Shown here one piece after another: positions 34,452 to 43,783 of a DNA stretch of 64,000 nucleotides. The notes beneath the pieces are model-generated. The model was not told the origin of the DNA. It was given only the letters and a program-made list of their open reading frames with translations, and made no database searches. The DNA is taken from positions 2,170,001-2,234,000 of the forward strand of contig JAMXDE010000005.1 of the NCBI GenBank assembly GCA_026770025.1. The letters run 5' to 3'. Each line of letters opens with the position of its first letter. The stretch's first letter is position 1. The translations under genes and the position numbers were made by a program. Origin of the DNA: Craspedostauros australis (Eukaryota > Bacillariophyta > Bacillariophyceae > Mastogloiales > Achnanthaceae).

Positions 34452-36954
34452 GCACGAGCTATACAAGCGATGTAGAGTACTCTGCATCGAAAGTAGTGGT
34501 GCACTGCTTCAGAGAGATCCGCGAGGACGACCGATCCGGCCAGTGTCCCGAAGGTGCGGCTACGGGCGACATGACAACCCGTTCAGTGGATTCAGCGTTG
34601 AGGCTGTTAATAGTAGTATTTTGCCAAGCAATCCTGGGCATGCGAACAGTGCCAACAATACCAATCACTCAGATTCATAGCATACTTCCCTCCCAAGAGC
34701 TAAGTATTGTTTTTCTTGTAGTTATACTCGTCGTTGTACTCTTCCTCCGCAACAGAGCGATGCTCCGGCCATTCCTGTGATGAATGTGATGCTCACTTAT
34801 TCGTGCCAACTCCCTCGTGTTTTGAGGACGAAGATGAGACATATCACGGCTGTATAATACGAGTATGAGCAAGACCTGGGCACAGAATCCCACAAGGGGG
34901 ATGGATTGGACAGGCGTACTACTTCACCTCGCTCACTCGGCAAACTGATAGCACTCGAGAGTGCTATCGTGACACTATTCGTTATTGCGTTCAGGTTCGC
35001 GCAAGTGAGACGCACCGAAATGGAGCCTTGGACCGCTTTGTTGGTATGGATTAGGTTGCAGGTGTATCGTCTGGTCACGTGTCCGGATGACGACCACAGC
35101 AAAACAAGTGATTTGATTGGCTATTCTACGTTGGCATCATTGTCCGATTGACATTGCTGACGTCACTTTGCGATGAAATCGACAGATTCTAACTGAGAAC
35201 TTGGCTGTGAGCGTTATATTCGAAACAAATAGATACATCCGGCGACGCAGAGACATGTCAAAACCGGTATCAGACCGTGACGAAGCGAAACATTCAAACT
35301 GAACGAAATTCGAATCTCCACAAACAGCGCGCTTGTGGCAACCTTCGATATGAAATACTAGAAGTTATACCAAATACCATGAGCTGCTCCAACTCCAACA
35401 CCAAGGGAGCATTAAAGAACTTCAGGGTTGAAGTAATTGATGGCATCAAATAAGACAGGAACATGCCGAAAGTGGATAAATTGTCGCGGTCCGGCATTGA
35501 TACGGTTTGCAGGTTCGACCACAGGCAGGTGAGGGTCAGAGACAGGGGGATTTTGTTTGAGTTAGGACAGCTACCTGCAGGGAGCAAGGTTGGTGAATAG
35601 CATCTCAAGGGGTGTATTGTATCCACTTCACTGCTGCAACAGGCCGCAGGGCCACTGACGCGAGTTTGTCCAGTGAAGCTGAAGGCATCGTCCCACCGAA
35701 TCGTTGGAAGTCAAACAATGAGCGACGACTGTTCTGGAAGCCGGCAAGGCGAATGACAAAAGTGTAGCTTCAGGTTTTGCAATTGTAGATGTGCGGACGA
35801 GATTCCCAAACACACCCCAATGACATCAATTCAACTATTAGCTTCAGGCTTGTCTATTTCGTAAAAATCCGACAATAGGCCCAATTTAGCCCCATATCGG
35901 GAAGCAAAATGGGTGTAAAAGTGCCGTCTGTCATGCGGTACGTCAATAGTCTTGGTATAGTCCAAAATTAAAAACTTAAATATCTACTCTAATAATGCTC
36001 GTAGGGGGGGCAATATTTCACACAGTAGCCCTCCACCTATAGTTCTATCTGTGTGCAAAGTTTCAGATAGGTCATAAAAGTCATTACGGCTCAGATGCAC
36101 GCTTCCTAGAGTAACCGGGTCTTAAATCCATGAGGGCAGCGGCTCTGAAACAAGGGTGGTAGAATGCAAGCATGGCGCATAGCATCATTGTCAGCAAGGA
36201 ACCGATGCTTTCGACAAACCGCAATGCTAATTGCATTCTACAGAGTCTCTCTGTCTAGAGCAGAATGTGCTTGTCTCAAAACAGGACATGGACTATGCGC
36301 CGCAAACGAGCACCAGCGGTGGTCTTTGCCCAGATGTCTCTCGGCTTCTCTCTTCGTGGGACAAGCATGTGAACACTCCTTGGACATCGATCCTGTCATG
36401 GACCCGTCCCGATGTGGGTTCCGAAGTCGATCCGGATTGAAGCTATTGAATGCCCTTCTCCTTGTTGTCCGTTGCCAAATTTGTTTCGGTTGTTTGGATA
36501 CCTTCGCTGAATTTGTGTCACAAAATTTGTGATCCGTGGTGGGTTGGTGGTGATGTGACCACCAACATGGTCGCCACCCATCCCGAACCTTGGTGGCACC
36601 ATCTTCATCATCGCAACTGTCGCCGTCATTCGTCGACAACTGCAAAGATCCCACTTGCCGAAGCTGCTTCCGCCGAATACTCAATTCGTTGAATTCGTTC
36701 GAGAGTGAAATGGACCTCCGCAATCGAAAGGACGATCATCGCAGACCAATCATACGTAGTCGTACCATCACCATCACAACAGAAGCACCACAAAGATCTT
36801 CGCTGGTTGCGCACAATTTGTTCTCATTCATCGCATTCGACATCATCTCAAACAGAGTCGCCATCCCAACCACAACTACTGCTCTGCGATCAATTAACAA
36901 CATCAACAAGCAACAAGCAAAAACAATCGCCATCAGCACAAGTCACATCGCACC
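34452..36954. other. 2.5-kb spacer with inverted-repeat arm B
   Basis: Holds arm B (35990-36126). Around 35300-35750 the minus strand has several short frames that read like protein in places (for example INAGPRQFIHF near 35480), but they change frame often and match no family I know. No gene is called. 36127-36954 shows only short, unsupported frames. Confidence 0.4.
35990..36126 (-). repeat. 137-bp inverted repeat, arm B
   Basis: Exact reverse complement of 26856-26992. Outer edge is CCGGGTCTTAAA with TTAA at 36122-36125. Sequences on the inner side of the two arms are unrelated. Confidence 0.9.
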
Positions 36955-37931
36955 ATGTTCCTCCTCGCAATGCTCATCGGCGAACGACTACCACCCCGCA
37001 AACCAAACGACCGCGTGGACCTCGTCTGCACATGGATTTTCCAGATCGCGCTGGTCATCTTCTGCGTCGCAGTGTCGGAGCTGGTGTGCGCTGAAGAGAT
37101 CGTCGAGAATTCACAGCATGCCGCGACCGATCTATTCTTTCATCAATGCAGCAGTGGCGAGCTTTCCAAGGTTCAGGCAGCATTGGAGAGCAATCCGGAT
37201 TGGATCACGTTGACGACGCCCAACGGGGAACATTGCTTGCACTTGGCGGGGATCTTTGGTGCGGCGGATGTTACAGAATTGCTTCTGCAAAAAGGTGCCG
37301 ATCCGAACATCCGATCGACTTTCTCCGAGGTATGTGTGTTTTGTGGCTGTTCAGACAAGTGGAGATGAGGAGAGTCTTTGTCCTCCTCGAGCTATTTACG
37401 TGGAACGTCGTTACAGACATCTGTGGATGACATTGCCATTGCCATTACCATTGATGCTCGTGTTCATGCTCGTGCTCGTCTCGAGGCGCGGTAGTGTTTG
37501 CAGAGCTTTGGTTCCCGCAGTCCTCTAGCTTGTACCTACGCAACATCTTTACGCCAGACAACTCACAGTGTCAAGTATCCTTTCACGCGTGTGCCATACC
37601 ATACACACTGCTCTACTATACTCCACGATAATTCGCTGACTCTGCACAGGGGTTGAGGATGCACCCGCTGAGCTGGAACGTCTACGGTGGCCATGTCGAC
37701 AACATCAAGATGCTGTTAAAGTACGGGGCCGACGTCAACTTGGACTTCGATGCCATGAACAGGCAGCAAAAGGTGACGGCCATGGATATCGCCTTGCAGC
37801 TGGTGCAGAACGAGTCTGATGACGTGCGGTTCCAAACGATCGTCCAGGTGCTACAAGACGCAGGAGCCAAGCCGTACGCAGCGATAGTTGCTGGGGAGAA
37901 GTCAGCAAGTGATGCCGAACCGGAGCTGTGA
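36955..37931 (+). CDS. Small membrane-anchored ankyrin-repeat protein, two exons
   Basis: Predicted 218 residues: exon 1 36955-37329, intron 37330-37649 (GTATGT...GCACAG), exon 2 37650-37931, joined at a codon boundary (NIRSTFSE-GLRMHPLSW). The ATG at 36955 has a CACC-ATG context. Residues of about 27-45 (TWIFQIALVIFCVAVSELV) form a signal or anchor segment. About four ankyrin-type units follow (DLFFHQCSSGELSKVQAAL, GEHCLHLAGIFGAADVTELLL, HPLSWNVYGGHVDNIKMLL, TAMDIALQLV). Position of the Asn/Asp-rich loops (KGADPNI, YGADVNL) is typical. Role unknown; likely protein-protein contact at a membrane or in the secretory route. The intron contains a short CATTGC simple run. Confidence 0.8.
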
Positions 37932-37981
37932 TGTGACGGCTCCCTTGCGCTGGCGTACTTTGCAGAACCAAGGAAAGCCAT

Positions 37982-37985
<4 letters not shown>

Positions 37986-38017
<32 letters not shown>
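37986..38017. repeat. GA dinucleotide microsatellite
   Basis: About 16 GA units in the short spacer between the ankyrin gene and the 3' end of TIM23. Confidence 0.95.
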
Positions 38018-38023
<6 letters not shown>

Positions 38024-38216
38024 AGAACCACAGGACCAATTTTGAAACACACAGTTTACTGCTGGATCTTGAAAGAGAGTATTGATAGAGTACATATTGC
38101 ACAAGCCCATCCCTGACATGTTGTCCATATGATTTTGTTTGGTTGTTGCATGAGTACGAACAAGTATGACACTGCTATTGTTTGCTACAATACCAATTGA
38201 TGCGCCATCATCGACT

Positions 38217-39133
38217 CTAAAAGAAGAGGAAACCCAAGCTTCCATATGGCTTTCCCACGGCAGTGTATCCAGCATACGTCGCTCCGACCGCACCGAAGCC
38301 TATTGTTCCTGCAAGTCCTGCCACACGAATTCCAGCAGGTGCGTAGTACGTAGCACCAGTCATCATAGCACCGAAGGCAGGAGATATCGCGTCAATGCCA
38401 GTGCGCCGATCCAGCTCGAGCTGCCATTGTGTTTTCATTCGATTGTTGTTGTCGTTATTGTTGGGAGTCGATTGGAGGAGAAAGTACGAGAGAGTATCGA
38501 GGAAGGACATGCATGTAAAATTAGTACGTGACGATCGAAACCTTGCTCGTGATACTTCCATGCCCGATGGCATCGCATTCATCTATTTGAGATGTACCTG
38601 CAGCTCCGGCGCCTTCGATCCCGCCTACCACATGCCACATGCAGCATATCGCATCCTCCATTCTTTATCATTCACGCAACCAACCAACCGACCGACCAAC
38701 CGACCAATGGATCAAGTAGCCGCAGCCGCAACCGAACAAACTGAAACCCTCGACTCACCTGATCTCCGATGGTTTCGTACACGGAGTACATGACGGCGAA
38801 GACGCCAAGCGTGTTGCCTGCCTTGCTGCCAAAGTTGCTCATTCCATTCAGCACCGAATTCAACCGCACGCGGAGCTTCGTGGATGGCGTCGAGACCAGA
38901 CCCTGTCGGAAACCGTATACGCCGCCGCCCGATATTCCCATGAGGTAGGCAACGCCAGCATTGGCAAACATGGTGACCACCAGACCGCGTCCCTTCTGGT
39001 CGTAATCCAGATAATCGGGCTGCTTGGCGCTGGATTGCACTCCGAGGGCTGGTGCGATGGTGTCCAACGAGATGTTGCGCGCGGAGAGGTCGGGCAACGG
39101 TGCGCCGGCGTCATTCTCATAGTCTTTGTTCAT
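38217..39133 (-). CDS. TIM23: Mitochondrial inner-membrane translocase TIM23, two exons
   Basis: Predicted 192 residues: exon 1 39133-38759 and exon 2 38420-38217, with a 338-bp intron (GTGAGT...GGCAG) joining at a codon boundary (YETIGDQ-LELDRRTG). Tim17/22/23 family: glycine-rich helices GVYGFRQGL, RLNSVLNGMSNFGSKAGNTLGVFAVMYS, ATGAxY-type (MTGATYYAPAGIRVAGLAG) and IGFGAVGATYAGY. The RLNS-GN-AG signature points to Tim23 rather than Tim17 or Tim22. It forms the channel that brings presequence proteins across the inner mitochondrial membrane. The N-terminus of about 50 residues is acidic and polar, as in other Tim23 proteins. ATG at 39133 starts MNKDYENDAG. Confidence 0.88.
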
Positions 39134-40033
39134 TTTGTCTCTCGTCTCTCAGCTTCTGAATACGCTGATACGGATGCAACGGCTATAGATGGCGTTGTTC
39201 TTGTGTGGTGGAACTTTATGGTGGAACTGTATGGTGTGGTACACTCGCGGAGTAGTGTGCCGTGAAGTGCGATATCGCGATGGAATCAAGCGAGACAGAT
39301 TGTGATGTCTTGTGTGTGGTTGGCCTTGGAGAGATTGGTCGATCTACGGACATGAATCAATCGCGTTGATCTTGTTGGGGATCGGCAAGAAATACCGTTC
39401 GTACTCGTCGTGAGGTGAGAGTATGGTGGGTAGTCGTATGCTGGTATCTATTCTACGTCCTGTGTTGGGTGAGGTTGCAATGTGTAATGTGTAATGTGTA
39501 TTGTGTGATGTGGCATCGGAACGTCGACACATCATTGTGGTCATGGTCGCCGCCTTTGCTGATGCGCCATGTTTCGTATCCTCTCTTCTCGTTGGCGTCG
39601 TTGTTGTTGGTCACGACCACCGTGTTTGGGCGCCACATCCGAACAATCATGTTTCCTCTTCTGTGTTGTTGCATTCGTCATGGTTCGGAATTGCCGAGGC
39701 GAACGGATTGGTGGGAACGATGGACTCAAGTGATTCAAATTGGTACGGACGCATGTCGGACTGGAAGATGACCAAAGCGTTATATTATGGTTAACGTGAC
39801 CAGATCAAAACAAACACGGAAAATGAAGCGAACCGTTCACACCAATGCGCTGTACCGCTCCCTCCCCATCATCACGAACATCCCACCTCTTGCTGACTTC
39901 CTTGCGCCCATCGTTTGCGTCGTCCGATTCGGGAGGAAAGATGCAACAAGCAGGTCTTGGACATCGAGCAAGAGCAAGAGCACGAGAAAGCGGACTCTTT
40001 GTCAACCGCATACGTATCTGCAACAGTTCCACG
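39134..40033. other. Divergent promoter spacer TIM23 / 2OG oxygenase
   Basis: About 900 bp with TGTAATGTGTAATGTGT-type short tandem repeats near 39477-39505. An in-frame ATG of the oxygenase at 39845 would extend it 63 residues upstream. No separate gene is supported. Confidence 0.4.
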
Positions 40034-41419
40034 ATGCTTCATCCACGGCTCATGCTCATGCTCGCGCTGTTGGCGTTGGCGTTGGCGTTGGCGTTGGTGT
40101 TGGATGCCAGTGCCGCATCAACAGCGACGTCTACCAACGACAATGGAGAGGAAACGGCGCCAATCACAAGTACGAATGCTCCAGCAGTGGTTAAGATTGC
40201 TTACCAAGAGCTGCAGCAATTCGTGTCATTCATCCAGGATGGCGCTAAGAGCAACGATGAGTACAGCAGCATCAACGACATGCAAGCGGAATTGCTGGAT
40301 CAGGTCGAGCTCGCGTTTGGCCCGAACGGATTGGGCATTCTGGAGGTCACGGGCATTCCAGAATCCATCGTCCAGTTGAGACAGAAGCTGCTGCCGATGG
40401 CACGGCAGCTGGCGATGCTGGACAACGAGGAACTGGAAGCGTTGGCTCTGCCGGAGTCCTTTTACTCCATCGGGTGGTCCCATGGCCGCGAACGTCTGAA
40501 GGATGGATCGTACGACACCTCGAAGGGAAGCTTCTACGTCAATCCCTTCGTCGCGCAGGGTGCCAACGATGCTGCGTTCCACTTCGACAACGTCTTCCCG
40601 TCCGATCCCATTCCGGAGTTGGAACGCACGTTGCAGCAAATGACCGAGTTCATGAAGGACGTCGGACTTTGGATTGTGCAGCTCTGCGACGTCTACCTGG
40701 AGCAAATGCGAAAGGCCGACATGACCACATGCAGCGGGCATTCCAAAGAAGACTGCGATGCAACAGTAACAGCCAGCGACCGAACCAACGTAGCTCCAGT
40801 CTACAAGCTGTATGATACATTGCGCGCTTGTGAAAATTGCAAAGCGCGTTTGCTGCACTACTATCCACGAGAATCAACAACAACGGTAGCGACAGCAAGT
40901 AGCGAGAGCCAGGTTGGTGAACAGTCAACCAAAGCAACTGACACGACTGCGACAGATGACTGGTGCGGCTGGCATACGGATCATGGATCGCTGACTGCCT
41001 TGTTGCCAGGCATGTTTCTGGCATCTGACGGTGAAATGAAAAACAGCGCTGGAGATGCTGGACAAGTAAAAGGCAACGGTGCGACGGGGAAGGGCGGTCT
41101 GTACATCCAACCACGAACGGAGGGAGCACAAGAAGTCGCCGTGTCGCTTGCCACAACGTCGATTGGGTACCAGATTGGCGAAACGATTGAGATCCAGAGC
41201 CAAGGCAGATTGCAAGCAACCCCCCACGCTGTGCGATCCACATCACGCCCCAACGTGTCGCGTGAATCTCTCGCTCTCTTCTTGCAGCCAGCACCAGAAC
41301 TGCCCCTTCCACCGTTGGTCGATGATGGCGCGGACCCGTCAAACCCAATGTCGTTGAAATCTCGTTGGCGATCAACATTCGGTGAATTCCAGAAGGCAAC
41401 TCTTCAGGCGTACAGTTGA
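40034..41419 (+). CDS. 2-oxoglutarate/Fe(II) oxygenase, IPNS-like, with signal peptide
   Basis: 461 residues if started at the ATG at 40034, which opens directly on a strong signal peptide (MLHPRLMLMLALLALALALA, then ...DASA); an earlier in-frame ATG at 39845 would bury that segment, so 40034 is preferred. The C-terminal half is a 2OG-Fe(II) dioxygenase: WCGWHTDHGSLTALLPGMF supplies His and Asp of the HxD motif, TPHAVRS the distal His, and SRESLALFLQP the end of the core; KARLLHYYP precedes them. The N-terminal DIOX_N-like part (LDQVELAFGPNGLGILEVTGIPE) also matches isopenicillin-N-synthase-like enzymes. Substrate is unknown. Three Cys-rich stretches (TTCSGHSKEDC, ACENC) may be insertions typical of a secreted enzyme. 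Confidence 0.8.
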   Translation: MLHPRLMLMLALLALALALALVLDASAASTATSTNDNGEETAPITSTNAPAVVKIAYQELQQFVSFIQDGAKSNDEYSSINDMQAELLDQVELAFGPNGLGILEVTGIPESIVQLRQKLLPMARQLAMLDNEELEALALPESFYSIGWSHGRERLKDGSYDTSKGSFYVNPFVAQGANDAAFHFDNVFPSDPIPELERTLQQMTEFMKDVGLWIVQLCDVYLEQMRKADMTTCSGHSKEDCDATVTASDRTNVAPVYKLYDTLRACENCKARLLHYYPRESTTTVATASSESQVGEQSTKATDTTATDDWCGWHTDHGSLTALLPGMFLASDGEMKNSAGDAGQVKGNGATGKGGLYIQPRTEGAQEVAVSLATTSIGYQIGETIEIQSQGRLQATPHAVRSTSRPNVSRESLALFLQPAPELPLPPLVDDGADPSNPMSLKSRWRSTFGEFQKATLQAYS

Positions 41420-41589
41420 AATGTCACCTCTTTGGCTAGTTTTTTTTTTCTGAACAATGTTTGCGTTGCGAAGTTAAGGGTGACGACGTGTGCTCCTATT
41501 CATACTGGATGGTTCCAGGTGTGACATTCGTTGCACCACCTTCATGGCATCTGAGTACAAGAAAGAGTAAGAATTCATCCTCGGCCAGT

Positions 41590-43383
41590 TCATTTTTGCT
41601 CCAATCCACTACGTATGTTACAATTCTCGATTCTAATCAGTTCGGGGGCTGGTGCGACGCCTTCGTGGATGCATCGAGTCTCGGGAAATCCGCAGAACAG
41701 CGGTGTCCGTTGCTCTTGAGCATCGGCTCCACTTCTTCCGTCAGCGGTAGTGTCCTCACCAAAACACCGGTAGCTCGGACGGCAGGCATTGCACACCAAG
41801 ATAAGCATGCGACATGTCCTGCACCGTGCCTCCTTGCGTTCGCTTGGTGCATGGCCGTTGTCATAGTCGTCATGGGGTCCATCGCACACGATGCATCTCC
41901 CAACCGTTGTTCCGAAATGCACGGGATCGGTGCGTCTGGGATCGAACACAAAGTTCTTGCCCAAATACAGATTGGCAGACGCCTCCGTATCCTTCAGATA
42001 GGTTTGGATCCCACCCTTCAGCTGGAAGAACTGCTTGTCAGGGTACAGCGTTTGCATGAGCATGCTGACGCGTTCGCACCGAACTCCGCCCGTGCAGTAC
42101 ATGAAGACCTGTTTGCGTTCCTGGATTTCAGGATGCGTCGCCAGCATGGTGGGCAGGTCGGAGTACTTTCTTGTATTGGTCAGCAGGGTTGGGACGTTGG
42201 GAACGGCGAAATGCCCAACCCTACTCTCGTAGCAATTGCGGACATCCAGTATGATCGCAGATTTATCAGCTTCAATATTTCCAGCGGGAGCACCTTCGTC
42301 CCGAGGCGCAGCTCGACCTTCGCTGTCGCAACCTTTGCTACTTTGCATCAAGCGATCATTCCACTCCTGCGCCGAGAGATGAGGGGCCGGGTCCGTTTGC
42401 AGCAGGTCTTGTGGTAGCGTTGGAGAAAGCCCCGTCGGGATCGGCATCGGTATCGGCACCGGCGTCGTGTTTTGTGTCGCATCAGCCCGGGAATCACCGT
42501 GAGCACCGTTGCCTTCTCCGGCCACTGCATCATGCTGCTGCTGATACTGCTGCTGATGTTTCCGCTGGTCCTTGCGTCGTCGACGTCTGTTGCTTTGTTT
42601 GGAGCGCCCCTTTTGGGAGTTGGATGCTCCCGATGCCGATCCTGCTTGCTGAATATCATGATCGAATAAACTGATGACCGACTTGGTCTCCTTGACCATG
42701 AGCGTGTCGAAGAGCTGGCTTTCGATCGAAAGATCCGTCCGCAGATGGCAGTACTTCAGATGCAGCTCCTTTTGAGATTGGCATTCTGCGCTTGCGTCTT
42801 TCGGAGTGTCGCTGCTACCCCGCAGCCGGCTCAATTCTTCGCAGAAATCTGCCTCGTATCGCCTCAGCTTCGAATGGATGCCGCCGAGCACGCCGTTGAC
42901 ACCCTCCGCGCTGATCCGTATGCGACCCATGAAGCCATACTTCTCGCACAGACCTCTTTGGAAGCTGACATGCCCTGCCACATCCGAAAGATCGATGTAC
43001 TGGTAGTACAGCGCAATGCGCCAGCTCGAGTGTTGTGAGAGATCCTCGTCATCCTCGATGACGCTGCGACACTCTTTGGTGACATTCTCAGCTGCAGCCA
43101 TAGCGAGCGGATGCCTCCTTTGCGGACGTCTTAACAGTATTGGTGTAGTAGGTATGCACTGTGTGGAGCAGGGATGGATGAGATGAGACGAAGGCAGACT
43201 CAGTGAACAGGATGACACTGAGTTGCGCCGCGATGTTCGCGCAAGAGGTTGTTTGCGGAAGAAGGAACACGAATGGCGCCAAACGACTCGCGGATGCTCG
43301 TGATCCAAATGAGTCACATACACGACCGGATTCACCAACAAGTTGAAGTTGTACAAAGAAGCTTCAAAGGAACCATAGTGCAT
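41590..43383 (-). CDS. Rhodanese-domain protein of the TrhO/TSTD2 family
   Basis: 597 residues from ATG 43383; a second ATG at 43101 (MAAAENVTKE) would give 503 and lie nearer the conserved part. The N-terminal acylphosphatase-like half is clear (YYQYIDLSD, CEKYGFMGRIRISAEGVNGVLGG). The rhodanese half has ILDVRNCYESRVGHF and the active-site loop CTGGVRCE. Bacterial TrhO hydroxylates U34 of certain tRNAs; animal TSTD2 is its homologue. A Lys/Gln-rich low-complexity insert of about 130 residues (QKGRSKQSNRRRRRKD, poly-Gln/His) separates the halves, and a Cys-rich tail has C-x2-C pairs (CIVC, CRTC, CNAC) that may bind zinc. The 94-residue lead before M95 is Ser/Arg-rich and could be an organelle presequence. 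Confidence 0.82.
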   Translation of the reverse strand: MHYGSFEASLYNFNLLVNPVVYVTHLDHEHPRVVWRHSCSFFRKQPLARTSRRNSVSSCSLSLPSSHLIHPCSTQCIPTTPILLRRPQRRHPLAMAAAENVTKECRSVIEDDEDLSQHSSWRIALYYQYIDLSDVAGHVSFQRGLCEKYGFMGRIRISAEGVNGVLGGIHSKLRRYEADFCEELSRLRGSSDTPKDASAECQSQKELHLKYCHLRTDLSIESQLFDTLMVKETKSVISLFDHDIQQAGSASGASNSQKGRSKQSNRRRRRKDQRKHQQQYQQQHDAVAGEGNGAHGDSRADATQNTTPVPIPMPIPTGLSPTLPQDLLQTDPAPHLSAQEWNDRLMQSSKGCDSEGRAAPRDEGAPAGNIEADKSAIILDVRNCYESRVGHFAVPNVPTLLTNTRKYSDLPTMLATHPEIQERKQVFMYCTGGVRCERVSMLMQTLYPDKQFFQLKGGIQTYLKDTEASANLYLGKNFVFDPRRTDPVHFGTTVGRCIVCDGPHDDYDNGHAPSERKEARCRTCRMLILVCNACRPSYRCFGEDTTADGRSGADAQEQRTPLFCGFPETRCIHEGVAPAPELIRIENCNIRSGLEQK

Positions 43384-43783
43384 CGTATCGAATCAAGAGG
43401 CCGTCTGAGGGATGTGCGGCAAATATGATTTATGTGTATGTACCTCGAATCAAAGCAGTCTCGTCAACAACGTCTGACCTGCTTGCATTTCTAATCGACA
43501 AATATTTCGCCCGTCCACTTATTCGTGACTCAGAAAGCGGGTCTCAATGGTTCTTTGGTGGATCTTGTCTGTCCACACAAAAAGGTCAAAAACAGAAAAT
43601 CGCGTCACGGAACAACACGAAGTACACACACAATAGAGAGTTATCGCAGACAGATGAGATCATCTCTCTCATTTGTACGTATTATTACAATACATAGTCA
43701 TACGAAACAACATTCCTCTCTGCGGCAACACATGCGATTCTCTGTCAACACCCGTGCCTTCGTACCAAGATCTTTCCAACTTG
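43384..43783. other. Divergent promoter spacer TrhO / methyltransferase
   Basis: 400 bp, A/T-richer than its neighbours. The downstream frame is open from about 43673 but without ATG before 43784. No separate gene is seen. Confidence 0.4.

Larger units (their letters stand above)
26857..36125. mobile_element. Candidate large TIR element with TTAA ends
   Basis: If arms A and B are terminal inverted repeats, the body is 26861-36121 (9,261 bp), begins GACCCGG, ends CCGGGTC and is flanked by TTAA on both sides, as in piggyBac-type transposons. TTAA is its own reverse complement, so it may equally be part of the repeat. No transposase was recognised inside; the cargo would be a minisatellite, a satellite and the TLDc gene. 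The alternative is two separate copies of a short repeat in opposite orientation. Confidence 0.35.

Noticed and set aside
35294-35813. Minus-strand frames between the TLDc gene and arm B as a transposase remnant
   Set aside because: Short pieces read like protein but change frame repeatedly, and no transposase motif could be recognised; kept only as a note in the spacer entry.
36238-36723. 161-codon minus-strand frame with a C2H2-like CSHAC...HLGKDH stretch
   Set aside because: Spacing does not fit a zinc finger, the surrounding sequence is low quality as protein, and no start or splice context supports it.
39845-40033. Upstream ATG extension of the 2OG oxygenase
   Set aside because: It would put 63 Arg/Ser-rich residues before a strong signal peptide; kept only as an alternative start.
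41461-42417. Long plus-strand frame opposite the TrhO/TSTD2 gene
   Set aside because: It is antisense to the clear rhodanese domain and has no recognisable motif.
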